In this document: positions 26,054-33,820 of the stretch, piece by piece | Layout: each line of letters starts with the position of its first letter | Position numbering within the stretch: the stretch's first letter is position 1 | Assembly: GCA_036005845.1 (NCBI GenBank) | Contig: DASYQD010000005.1 | Span: 1-43,787 of the forward strand | Origin: DASYQD01 sp036005845 | Lineage (GTDB): Bacteria > Acidobacteriota > Thermoanaerobaculia > Multivoradales > JAIOJS01 | Reading direction: 5' to 3' | Length of the DNA stretch: 43,787 bases | The notes under the pieces: generated by a model | What the model was told of the DNA's origin: nothing | Seen by the model: only the letters and a program-made list of their open reading frames with translations | Databases searched by the model: none | Position numbers and translations under genes: made by a program

Positions 26054-26929
26054 ATGTCCTTCCCTTCGCTCAGCGTCGTCATCCCCTGCCTGAATGCCGC
26101 GGCCACTCTGCCCGGCCAGCTCGCGGCGCTCGCGGCGCAGCGCTTCGACGGTGAATGGGAGGTGATCGTCGCCGACAATGGATCCACAGACGGCTCGCGC
26201 GCCATCGTCGAAGCCTTCCTTACACGCATCGCACGTCTCGCGCTCGTCGACGCTTCGGACCGCCGCGGCCGCGCGCACGCGCGCAACGCCGGCGCCGCGG
26301 CGGCCAGCGGCGACGCGCTGCTCTTCGTCGACGCCGACGACGAGGTGGCGCCCGGCTACCTCGCGGCGATGGCCGCCGCGCTGGCCGAGCACGATTTCGT
26401 CGCCTGCCGCTACGACAGCGACACCCTGAACCCGGCGTGGGCACGCGGCACGCACAGCAACCCGCAGCGCGACGGCCTCTCGCGTTACGACTACCCCGAC
26501 TACCTGCCGCATGCCGGCGGCGGCGGCCTCGGCATCCGCCGCGCCATCCACGAAGCGGTCGGCGGCTTCGACGAGACGATGCCGGCGCTCGAGGACACCG
26601 ACTACTGCTGGCGCGTGCAGCGCGCCGGCCACGAGCTCGCCTTCGTGCCCGACGCGGTGGTGCGCATCCGCCACCGCCACGACCTGCGCGGCATGTTCGC
26701 GCAGGGCTGGCGTACCGGCCGCTACAACGTGCTGATCTACGCCAAGTACCGGCCGCTCGGGATGCCGCGGCTCGGCGTGCTGCCTGGCGTGCTGCGCTGG
26801 GGCAAGCTCGTGCTGCGCACGCCGCTGATGCTGCTGACGCGGTCCGGCCGCTCGCGCTGGGCGTGGCAGCTCGGCTGGCGGCTGGGGCGGCTCCACGGCT
26901 GCCTGCTCTACCGCGTCGCCGCGCCTTGA
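26054..26929 (+). CDS. GT2 family glycosyltransferase
   Basis: A 291-residue cytoplasmic-face GT-A glycosyltransferase. It starts LSVVIPCLNAAATLPGQL, has VIVADNGSTDGS, the AHARNAGAAAASGDALLF segment and the metal motif FVDADDEV. The acceptor-side motif is GGFDETMPALEDTDYCWR, typical of GT2 enzymes acting on surface glycans. The C-terminal helices are amphipathic and may bind the membrane. The ATG at 26054 is chosen because the conserved fold starts right after it; a TTG at 26030 in the same frame is less likely. The next gene, an epimerase, follows after 34 bases, so the pair may share a transcript. Confidence 0.92.
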   Translation: MSFPSLSVVIPCLNAAATLPGQLAALAAQRFDGEWEVIVADNGSTDGSRAIVEAFLTRIARLALVDASDRRGRAHARNAGAAAASGDALLFVDADDEVAPGYLAAMAAALAEHDFVACRYDSDTLNPAWARGTHSNPQRDGLSRYDYPDYLPHAGGGGLGIRRAIHEAVGGFDETMPALEDTDYCWRVQRAGHELAFVPDAVVRIRHRHDLRGMFAQGWRTGRYNVLIYAKYRPLGMPRLGVLPGVLRWGKLVLRTPLMLLTRSGRSRWAWQLGWRLGRLHGCLLYRVAAP

Positions 26930-26948
26930 CGCGGCCATCGGCACCGCC

Positions 26949-26954
26949 TACCCT
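26949..26954 (+). promoter_or_regulatory. -10-like TACCCT before the epimerase gene
   Basis: TACCCT ends 9 nt before the ATG at 26964, with no Shine-Dalgarno between. It could give the epimerase its own near-leaderless transcript. Confidence 0.3.
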
Positions 26955-26963
26955 CGCCGGCAC

Positions 26964-28034
26964 ATGCGCATCCTGGTCACCGGCCACCACGGCTACGTGG
27001 GGAGCGTGCTCGTGCCGCTGCTCGTCGAGGCGGGGCACGACGTCGTCGGGCTCGACGCCGACTTCTTCGCGCCCTGTACGCTGCCCGAGCAGCCGCTCGT
27101 CGAGGTGTCATCGCTGCGCCGCGACCTGCGCGACGTCACCGTCGACGACCTGCGCGGCTTCGCCGCCGTGCTCCACTTGGGCGGCCTCTCCAACGACCCG
27201 CTCGGCGACCTCGACGCCAGCCTCACCTACGAGATCAACGACGCCGCTTCGATCCGGCTGGCGCGCCTGGCGCGCGAAGCGGGCGTGGAGCGCTTCGTCT
27301 TCGCCTCATCGTGCAGCACCTACGGCGCGGCGGGCGACGACTTCCTCGACGAGACCGCCGCCTTCAACCCGGTGACACCGTACGGCGTCTCGAAGGTGCG
27401 CGTCGAGCAGCAGCTCCACGAGCTCGCCAACGACGGCTTCTCGCCCACTTACCTGCGCAATGCCACCGCCTACGGCGTCTCGCCGCGGCTGCGCGTCGAC
27501 ATCGTGCTCAACAACCTCGTCGCCTGGGCGGTGACGACGGGCCGCATCCACCTGATGAGCGACGGCACGCCCTGGCGACCGCTGGTGCACGTCGAGGACA
27601 TCGCGCGTGCCTTCGTCGCCGCGCTCGCCGCGCCGCGCGAGGTGGTGCACGACGAGGCGTTCAACGTCGGCCAGACCGCCGCCAACTACCGCATCCGCGA
27701 GCTGGCCGAGATCGTCGCCGAGACGGTGCCGGGCTGCCAAGTCACCTATGCGGAAGGCGCCGGTCCCGACAAGCGCTGCTACCGCGTCGACTGCGGCAAG
27801 ATCGCGCGCCTGCTGCCCCAGTGGCAGCCGCGCTGGGACGCCCGAAGCGGTGCCGCCCAGCTCGCCGCCGCCTACCGCGCCGCCGGTTTGACCGAGGAGC
27901 AGTTCCGCGGCGCCCGCTACGTGCGCCTGTCGCGCATCCGCGAGCTGCAGACCGCGGGCAGCCTCGACGCCGCGCTGCGCTGGGCGTCAGACGCCGATGC
28001 TGCCACGGCACAGCCGCTGGCGGCGCGCGCTTGA
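26964..28034 (+). CDS. NAD-dependent epimerase/dehydratase (extended SDR)
   Basis: A 356-residue extended short-chain dehydrogenase. The Rossmann motif is TGHHGYVGS (6-14), giving GxxGxxG. The active site has SSCSTYG (116-121) and Tyr140-x3-Lys144 in PYGVSK. Downstream are RNATAYGVSPRLR and PLVHVEDIARAF, both common in nucleotide-sugar epimerases and dehydratases. It should interconvert or dehydrate a nucleotide sugar for the glycan pathway. The exact sugar cannot be assigned. It is grouped with the GT2 gene upstream. Confidence 0.92.
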   Translation: MRILVTGHHGYVGSVLVPLLVEAGHDVVGLDADFFAPCTLPEQPLVEVSSLRRDLRDVTVDDLRGFAAVLHLGGLSNDPLGDLDASLTYEINDAASIRLARLAREAGVERFVFASSCSTYGAAGDDFLDETAAFNPVTPYGVSKVRVEQQLHELANDGFSPTYLRNATAYGVSPRLRVDIVLNNLVAWAVTTGRIHLMSDGTPWRPLVHVEDIARAFVAALAAPREVVHDEAFNVGQTAANYRIRELAEIVAETVPGCQVTYAEGAGPDKRCYRVDCGKIARLLPQWQPRWDARSGAAQLAAAYRAAGLTEEQFRGARYVRLSRIRELQTAGSLDAALRWASDADAATAQPLAARA

Positions 28035-28047
28035 ACGCCCGGTCGCA

Positions 28048-28079
28048 GCAAGCCTCCTGCTGTGAAGCAGAACGCTTGC
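28048..28079 (+). other. Hairpin after the epimerase gene
   Basis: GCAAGC, a 3-base bulge, CTGCT, loop GTGA, AGCAG, a 3-base bulge, GCTTGC. The two stems are perfect and the bulges are symmetrical. No T-run follows, so a classic terminator is not supported; the right arm overlaps the candidate -35 of the next gene. Confidence 0.5.
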
Positions 28080-28104
28080 ATCTATGCGATTTACCCATTA
28101 ACAT
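28076..28104 (+). promoter_or_regulatory. Candidate promoter of the tandem secreted genes
   Basis: TTGCAT (28076-28081), 17 bases, TAACAT (28099-28104), inside an AT-richer patch. It predicts a leader of about 145 nt before the ATG at 28255. Confidence 0.45.
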
Positions 28105-28254
28105 CTAACGGTTCAGTTTGATCTCCAATTCCCTGCGGCGAAGACATCGAGCCCGACGCTTGACTCGACTCGTTGGCCCCAGAACCTTTGACGGTGCCGT
28201 CGTTGGCCGCCGTCTGCAGACGAGCAGTAACCACAGCTAGGAGGTCTTCAAGCG

Positions 28255-29586
28255 ATGCGACGGATGTTCGTCTACGCAGCTCTCCTCACCCTCGCGGCCG
28301 GCGCCCCGGTGGCGGCGGAGAGACTGTACGTGCCGATGATCGGAGTCCCGGGTGCGGAGGGTCGGGCGCTGCCGACGGAGATCTGGGTGGCCAACGGGCA
28401 GGCGAAGACCGCCGTCAGCGCCGGCTTCTTGCGCGGCGGCGGTGTGGCGCAGGAGAAGCGGTTCGACGTCGAGGCGGGCGGCCGCCTGCTCGACCGCGTC
28501 GCCGGCGCCGGTGAGATCGGCCTCGTCGCCGTCGACGCCGAAGAGCTGGCGGTGTCGGCGTGGATCCCGGCCGGCGACGGCAACGGCGTCAGCGAGGTGC
28601 CGGTGATCGGCCCCGACGACAGCTTCCACGCCGGTGCCGAGCCCGGCCTCGAGGTGGCGCGCGAGTACGAGCGCCTGCTCGTCGGCGCCGCCAACGTCAG
28701 CGACCAGGCCGCCTCCTGCCACGCCACGCTCTTCGACGAGAGCAACGTCGAGATCGCGCGCATCCCGTTCGAGGTGCCCGCGAAGTCGCTGGCCCGCCAG
28801 GACGCCGCCGGCTGGCTCGGCGCGCAGAAGGCCGCCTACGCGCAGGTGGGCTGCGACCGTGAGTTCTACCCCATCGGCGTCACCACGCAGACCGGTAACG
28901 ACGGCCAGACCGGCGCCATCGTCGCCAAGGGCATCGGTCCCAACGGCGCCTGCCAGAAGTGGCTGGAGTTCACCCAGCTGCCGAGCGGCGCTCTCGTCGC
29001 CAACCTGCCCGACAACTTCCACCAGGCGACGCGCGCCAACCCCAAGGGCATCGTCTGCGTCAAGTCCCCGGCGGTGCTCAAGGTCTCCCGCGCCACCATC
29101 GACTTCGACGTCGCCGTCGGCCCGTGGAGCGCGCGCGACAAGTCGGGCGTGCACAACCTCGGCTACTTCTTCCTCGACCGCTACCGCAGCGGCGTGATCG
29201 GCAACCTCAACTTCGTCGGCCCCAACAAGGACCAGGCGAAGTGGATGCAGAACGTCAACATGCCCAGGGGCAGCAACACCACCGCCAAGAACGCCTTCCA
29301 CGCCGAGCGCGTCGTCTACCACCTCAGCTACGTCTTCGACGCCGCCAACAAGAAGGCGACGCTGTACATCCAGAACTCGGCGGGCCAGACGCTGCAGACG
29401 GTGACCGGCAACACCAACCCCGGCAACAACCAGACGCTCATCATCAAGCCCTACGGCCAGGGCGGCCTGGCGGGCCTAGCCATGGTGGCGGAGTTCGGCA
29501 ACTACCTCAACCAGCACCACCCCGAGGAAGCGACCATCGACTGGACCTACGCCAACCTGGTGATCGCGCTGAACCCGAAGCTGTAG
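28255..29586 (+). CDS. Secreted protein of an unrecognised three-member family (member B)
   Basis: A 443-residue exported protein with a short signal peptide (VYAALLTLAAGAPVAA). Three parts are visible. Residues 25-118 form a beta domain (LYVPMIGVPGAEGRALPTEI to EVPVIG). Residues 119-215 form a domain with Cys155 and Cys200. Residues 280-443 form a domain with DFDVAVGPW (GPW 289-291), YHLSYVFD (355-362) and AEFGNY near the end. All three parts are shared with the next gene; the last two are shared with the protein at 7378. AGGAGG lies 9 nt before the ATG. Function unknown; probably a surface or extracellular binding protein. Confidence 0.82.
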   Translation: MRRMFVYAALLTLAAGAPVAAERLYVPMIGVPGAEGRALPTEIWVANGQAKTAVSAGFLRGGGVAQEKRFDVEAGGRLLDRVAGAGEIGLVAVDAEELAVSAWIPAGDGNGVSEVPVIGPDDSFHAGAEPGLEVAREYERLLVGAANVSDQAASCHATLFDESNVEIARIPFEVPAKSLARQDAAGWLGAQKAAYAQVGCDREFYPIGVTTQTGNDGQTGAIVAKGIGPNGACQKWLEFTQLPSGALVANLPDNFHQATRANPKGIVCVKSPAVLKVSRATIDFDVAVGPWSARDKSGVHNLGYFFLDRYRSGVIGNLNFVGPNKDQAKWMQNVNMPRGSNTTAKNAFHAERVVYHLSYVFDAANKKATLYIQNSAGQTLQTVTGNTNPGNNQTLIIKPYGQGGLAGLAMVAEFGNYLNQHHPEEATIDWTYANLVIALNPKL

Positions 29587-29599
29587 GCGAGCTCCACCG

Positions 29600-30973
29600 A
29601 TGCGGGGCTCGCTCGCCGGACGCTTCACACGGGTCGCCGCCCTCGGTATCGCCTTGGGCGGCGTCACCTCGGCCGCGCCCCTCCGCGCGGCCGAGGTCTT
29701 CGTGCCGGCGCTCAACCCCGTCGCCAACGACGGCAGCCACAGCGACACCGAGCTGTGGATCTCCAACCCCGGCGCCAGCGGCGAGACCACCAGGGCCACC
29801 TTCCTTGCCGCCGACACCGACGGCACGCAGCGCGGCGTCGCGGGCAGCAGCGTCAGCGTCCTCGCCAAGAGCAGCGTCAACGTCACCCACGTCGCGCAGA
29901 GCGGCAAGTTCGGCCTGGTGGTGGTGGAGGTCGGCAGCGGTCTGCTGGTCGAGGGGCGCATCGTCAGCACCTCGCCCACCGGCGGCATCGTGGTGTCGCG
30001 CGTGCCGGTGATCTCCGACGCCAACAAGATCGCCGCCGGCGCCAAGGCCGAGCTGCTCGGCCTCGAGCGCAACCCGGATGCCGGCCGCATCGTGCACTTC
30101 GGCGTCGTCAATCTCGGCACCGCGGCGGCCTCGTGCCAGGTCGCCTTCTTCCGCGCCGACGGCTCGCAGGTGGCGAGCACGGTGACGCTGACGCTCAAGC
30201 CGGTCTCGCTCCTCCACTTCCAGGACGCGCTCGGCATCCTCGACGCGGGCCGCGTGTCGGGCGTCCGCGGCGAGGTGAGCTGCAACCAGCCGTTCTACGC
30301 CTACGGCGCCATCTTCGGCTGGCCCAGCTCGCACTACCTGTTCGTCACCCCGTCGGCGACGGTGGCGAGCAGCACCGGGCCGTCCAACCCGCCGTCGTCG
30401 CCCACCAGCATCGTCTTCGAGCGCGCCGGCCTCGTGCACGAGGCGACGACGAGCAACCCCAAGGGCACCGTCAACGTCGCCGTGCCGCGGGCGCTGTCGC
30501 TCAAGCGCTTGGTGCTCGACATGGACGTCGTGCCCGGCCCGTGGAACCGCGAGAAGACGCCCGGCAACCACGCCATCGTCTGGCTCTACCGCGGCAAGTT
30601 CCGCAGCAACACGGTGGCCAACATCAACGCCTTCGGCCCCAACAAGTACACCGTCAAGGCGAGCCAGAACATCGACCTCGAAGCCGGCAACCTGACGGCG
30701 TCGGAGGGCGCGCTCACCTTCCAGCAGGGGACGAAGTACCACGTCCATTACGTCTACGACGCCGAGAACGCGCTGGTCACCACCACCGTCAGCTCCGGCG
30801 GCCAGACGTTGCGCTCGTTGACCATGGCCGCCACCGCCGGCGGCCGCGCCCTCACCGTGGCGGCGACCGGGATGATCGCCGAGTTCGGCCATTACTACGG
30901 CCAAGAGGGGCCGGAAGTGGCGAGCCCCGGGTGGAAGTATTTCGATCTGCGGATCGAGATGATCCCGAATTAG
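29600..30973 (+). CDS. Secreted protein of an unrecognised three-member family (member C)
   Basis: A 457-residue exported protein 13 bases after member B, almost certainly co-transcribed. A signal peptide precedes residue 32. The N-terminal beta domain (VFVPALNPVANDG, DTELWISNPG, ending SRVPVIS) parallels member B. The middle domain has Cys179 and Cys228 within AASCQVAFFRADGS and GEVSCNQPFYAYG. A Ser/Pro-rich linker (252-270) precedes the C-terminal domain with LDMDVVPGPW (GPW 313-315), YHVHYVYD (380-387) and IAEFGHYYG. The pair B and C looks like a tandem duplication that has diverged. Function unknown. Confidence 0.82.
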   Translation: MRGSLAGRFTRVAALGIALGGVTSAAPLRAAEVFVPALNPVANDGSHSDTELWISNPGASGETTRATFLAADTDGTQRGVAGSSVSVLAKSSVNVTHVAQSGKFGLVVVEVGSGLLVEGRIVSTSPTGGIVVSRVPVISDANKIAAGAKAELLGLERNPDAGRIVHFGVVNLGTAAASCQVAFFRADGSQVASTVTLTLKPVSLLHFQDALGILDAGRVSGVRGEVSCNQPFYAYGAIFGWPSSHYLFVTPSATVASSTGPSNPPSSPTSIVFERAGLVHEATTSNPKGTVNVAVPRALSLKRLVLDMDVVPGPWNREKTPGNHAIVWLYRGKFRSNTVANINAFGPNKYTVKASQNIDLEAGNLTASEGALTFQQGTKYHVHYVYDAENALVTTTVSSGGQTLRSLTMAATAGGRALTVAATGMIAEFGHYYGQEGPEVASPGWKYFDLRIEMIPN

Positions 30974-31029
30974 TCGGACCCCCCCGCCCCGGAAAAGACT
31001 GTCTCAGTCTGCCACCCCGCTCTCCCCAA

Positions 31030-31060
31030 CCCCTCTCTCCCCTCGCCGGGGAGAGAGGGG
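31030..31060. repeat. Perfect 13-bp GC hairpin
   Basis: Arms CCCCTCTCTCCCC and GGGGAGAGAGGGG flank a 5-base loop. It lies 57 bases after the stop of member C and 23 bases before the GTG of the next gene. There is no T-run on either strand, so it is more like a dispersed repeat or a stabilising/transcript-end hairpin than a standard terminator. Confidence 0.8.
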
Positions 31061-31071
31061 CCCGGAACTGG

Positions 31072-31077
31072 TAGCTT
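31072..31077 (+). promoter_or_regulatory. -10-like TAGCTT, 6 nt before a GTG start
   Basis: GGTAGCTT, then six bases, then the GTG at 31084. No Shine-Dalgarno. The -35 position falls inside the hairpin at 31030-31060. Confidence 0.45.
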
Positions 31078-31083
31078 CCTACT

Positions 31084-32181
31084 GTGGTATCCCTGCGGCG
31101 CGCGTTGCAGCTCTCGCTGCTGTCGGTGACGAGCGTGGCCGCGGCGTTGGGCGCCACCGAGGTGGGATTGCGCGCCGCCGGCTTCTCCTGGCACCTCCGG
31201 CCGGAGAAGGTGCAGTTCGGCTGGCCGCACAGCCTGGCCGAGATGGAGAACCGCTACCGGCCGGACCCGGAGCTGATCTGGGCGCGGCGCGACGCGCCGG
31301 AGATCCTCGCGCGGGCGCGACGCGAGCGGCCCGACTTCGTCTTCGTCGGCGACTCCTGCGTCGAGCTGAGCAGCTGGCCGCAACGCTTCACGCAGCTCCT
31401 CGCCGAGCGCCACCCGCAGCGGCCGTGGCGCACCGAGTCGCTCGGTACCGCGGGGTGGACGACCTACCAGGGCCGCGTGCTGCTGCTGCGCGACGTGCTG
31501 CCGCTGCGGCCGCGCGTCGTCACCGTCGGCTTCGGCTGGAACGATCACTGGCTCGCCTTCCAGCGCCCCGACGCGCAGCTCGCGCCGCTGCTCTCGCTCG
31601 ACGGCTCGCGCTGGGGCGGGCTGCGTCTGGTGCAGCTCGTCGAGAAAGGGTGGATCGGCGGGCTGGGTCAAAGGGCGGGAGCGCACGCCGACACCGGCCC
31701 GCGCGTGCCGCTGGCCGAGTTTCGCGACAACTTGCGCACGATCGTGCAAGCGGCGCGGCAGCACGGCGTCGTGCCGTTGCTGCTCACCGCGCCGTCGGGT
31801 CACGTGCGCGGCCGCGAGCCCGAGTACCTGCGCGGCCGCTTCCTCGCCGATCTTCACGCCCTCGTGCCGCTGCACGAGTCCTACGTCGCCGCGGTCCGCG
31901 AGGTGGCCCGCGCCGAGCACGCGCCGCTGTGCGACCTCGCGGCAAGCTTCGCGGCGATGCCGCAGCCGCGCCGCGTCGGCAGCTTCCGCAAGGACGGCAT
32001 CCACACCAACGAGCGCGGCGACGCGCGTATCGCTCAGCTCGTCTACGACTGCGCGCAGCGCGAAGCCTTGCTCAGCGCGACGCCAGCCGGTGATGCCGCT
32101 GTGCCTGCGCCCACGGCGAGTCGGCCCGCAGCCAGAAGTGCCCCACCTGCCGGTAGCCGTGCTGGTGCATCACCTCGTTGA
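31084..32181 (+). CDS. SGNH/GDSL hydrolase family protein
   Basis: A 365-residue protein with one N-terminal hydrophobic segment (ALQLSLLSVTSVAAALGA) as signal or anchor. Block I is FVGDSCVEL with Ser91. Block III reads VGFGWNDHW with Asn153 and Asp154. The catalytic Asp304 and His307 lie in KDGIHTNERG. This is the complete catalytic set of a periplasmic or outer-surface esterase or acyltransferase. The last 45 residues are Ala/Pro/Ser-rich and are encoded antisense to the end of the convergent gene, an overlap of 110 nt. It probably edits acyl groups on the surface glycan made by the surrounding genes. Confidence 0.86.
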   Translation: MVSLRRALQLSLLSVTSVAAALGATEVGLRAAGFSWHLRPEKVQFGWPHSLAEMENRYRPDPELIWARRDAPEILARARRERPDFVFVGDSCVELSSWPQRFTQLLAERHPQRPWRTESLGTAGWTTYQGRVLLLRDVLPLRPRVVTVGFGWNDHWLAFQRPDAQLAPLLSLDGSRWGGLRLVQLVEKGWIGGLGQRAGAHADTGPRVPLAEFRDNLRTIVQAARQHGVVPLLLTAPSGHVRGREPEYLRGRFLADLHALVPLHESYVAAVREVARAEHAPLCDLAASFAAMPQPRRVGSFRKDGIHTNERGDARIAQLVYDCAQREALLSATPAGDAAVPAPTASRPAARSAPPAGSRAGASPR

Positions 32182-33820
32182 CCGGGCCCAGCGTGCGCAC
32201 GCCCCAGATCTGGAAGAAGGCGTCGGGCCGCACGCGCTCGAGCTCGTAGTCGACGTCCCACTTGGTGTGGCCGGGGATGAGCTCCCAGTAGCGCTCGGGC
32301 ACCAGCCGCCGCGGTCCCGGCCGCCGCGCCAGGTAGCGATCGTTGTAGCCGAGCAGGTCGACCATGCGGTAATCGGAGAAGAAGGCCGGGATGCCGGCCC
32401 AGGCGGTGGCCACCGTCGCCTGCGGCCGGACGATCCGCTCGAAGCGCGAGAGCTGCGTCAGCACGTCGCGGTGGCTATTGACGAGCGGCGGCGGCTCGAT
32501 GCCGGTGAGGAGACGCCAGTTCCAGCGCGCCGACTCGGGCGAGGCGAGGCCGTTGGCGAGCAGCCAGAGCGCGCAGGTGACGGCTGCCGCGGCGGCGCCC
32601 AAACCAAAGCGCGTCCGAGCGCCTGGCAGCGGCGGTGACTCATCGCCGGCGGTTGCACGGCGCCGCCTCGCCCACGCCGCGAGAGCGGCGTCGAGCCCGG
32701 CGTTGAGGACGACGAACAGCATCGGCATGACGAAGGCGACGAAGCGGTCGGCGCGCAGGCCGATGTCCTCCCAGGCGTCGCCGCCCACCCACACCTCGTA
32801 GGCCGCGAAGGCGCCGAAGACGGCGAGCGGCAGCCACAGCCTGCGGTCGCGCCGCCGCCAGACGGCAATCGCCGCCGCGGCGAGCAGCAGCAGCGCGTGG
32901 CGTGCCGCGAAGTCGCCGAAGGTCGCCATGCCGCGCCGCAGCCGCACCGCCAGCGGGAGGCCGGTGAGCTTCAGGTAGTAGGTGTTGGGCAGCAGGTCGT
33001 GGAAGTAGACCCAGCGGAAGAGCTCGTAGCCGAGCGCCGCGCCGACAAAGCAGGCGGCGCCGATCCACCAGGCGCGGCGCCCCGCGCCGCGCACGCCGCC
33101 GCCGATCAGCACGTAGGCCTGCACGACGACGACGAGCAACAGCATGTCCATGCGCAGCAGGAAGGCCGCGGCGCAGAGCGCCCACAGCAACCCGTGCCGC
33201 TGGCGACCGCCGAACACCGAATCGAGCGCAAGGTGCACGCAAAGGAGCGCCAGCAGCGCCTGCAGCGCCACCTCCATCCCCATCACCGTCCAGTAGGCGA
33301 GCGGGTAGTAAGAGGCGGTGAGCGCCGCCGCCGGCAGCGCGAAGGGAGCCTCCGCCGGTGCGAAATGACGGCGCACCAGCAGCCACGCCACGGCAGCCGC
33401 GGCGCCGAGGAACAGCAGCGACATCACCTGCACCGGCAGGCTGCGCCACGCGAGCGGCATACCCGGCACGTTGGCCGGCAGCATGAGCAGCAGCCAGAGC
33501 GGATGGGTGAAGCCTTCGACCGGCGAGCCCTGGCGCGCCCAGTTGAGGCCGTAGCCGTCGAGCAGGTTGCGCGCGTAGGTCATCGAGATCATCGCGTCGT
33601 CGAAGAGGCAGAAAACGCGGCGGCCGTCGACCACCAGCGAGGTGCGCGCGATGAGCCAGCCGCCCCACGCGCCGAGCGCGGCGAGCAGCGCGAGGAGCCC
33701 GAGCGGCAGCCGTGCCGCAGAGCGGGGCGCACCGGCGCCGCCCGGCTGCTCGACGCGGCGTTTCTGCGGCGGCGTCTCTACGCCGTCGGCTGCTGCAGCA
33801 GGTTCGCCCAGCGTGCCCAT
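32072..33820 (-). CDS. Multi-pass GT-C-like membrane protein
   Basis: A 582-residue protein with about ten membrane segments between residues 40 and 420. The first periplasmic loop has FCLFDDAMISMTYARNLLDG, then GSPVEGFTHPLW. DDAxIS plus VEGFTxPLW is characteristic of a bacterial GT-C group related to arabinofuranosyl- and mannosyltransferases, with the Asp pair as catalytic candidates. The C-terminal soluble part (430-582) carries YRMVDLLGYNDRYLARR. Start is ATG at 33820, overlapping the end of the upstream epimerase gene by 43 nt, so the two are coupled. The transferred sugar is unknown. Confidence 0.82.
   Translation of the reverse strand: MGTLGEPAAAADGVETPPQKRRVEQPGGAGAPRSAARLPLGLLALLAALGAWGGWLIARTSLVVDGRRVFCLFDDAMISMTYARNLLDGYGLNWARQGSPVEGFTHPLWLLLMLPANVPGMPLAWRSLPVQVMSLLFLGAAAAVAWLLVRRHFAPAEAPFALPAAALTASYYPLAYWTVMGMEVALQALLALLCVHLALDSVFGGRQRHGLLWALCAAAFLLRMDMLLLVVVVQAYVLIGGGVRGAGRRAWWIGAACFVGAALGYELFRWVYFHDLLPNTYYLKLTGLPLAVRLRRGMATFGDFAARHALLLLAAAAIAVWRRRDRRLWLPLAVFGAFAAYEVWVGGDAWEDIGLRADRFVAFVMPMLFVVLNAGLDAALAAWARRRRATAGDESPPLPGARTRFGLGAAAAAVTCALWLLANGLASPESARWNWRLLTGIEPPPLVNSHRDVLTQLSRFERIVRPQATVATAWAGIPAFFSDYRMVDLLGYNDRYLARRPGPRRLVPERYWELIPGHTKWDVDYELERVRPDAFFQIWGVRTLGPVNEVMHQHGYRQVGHFWLRADSPWAQAQRHHRLASR

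Noticed and set aside
31030..31060. Rho-independent terminator
   Set aside because: Perfect stem but no T-run on either strand.
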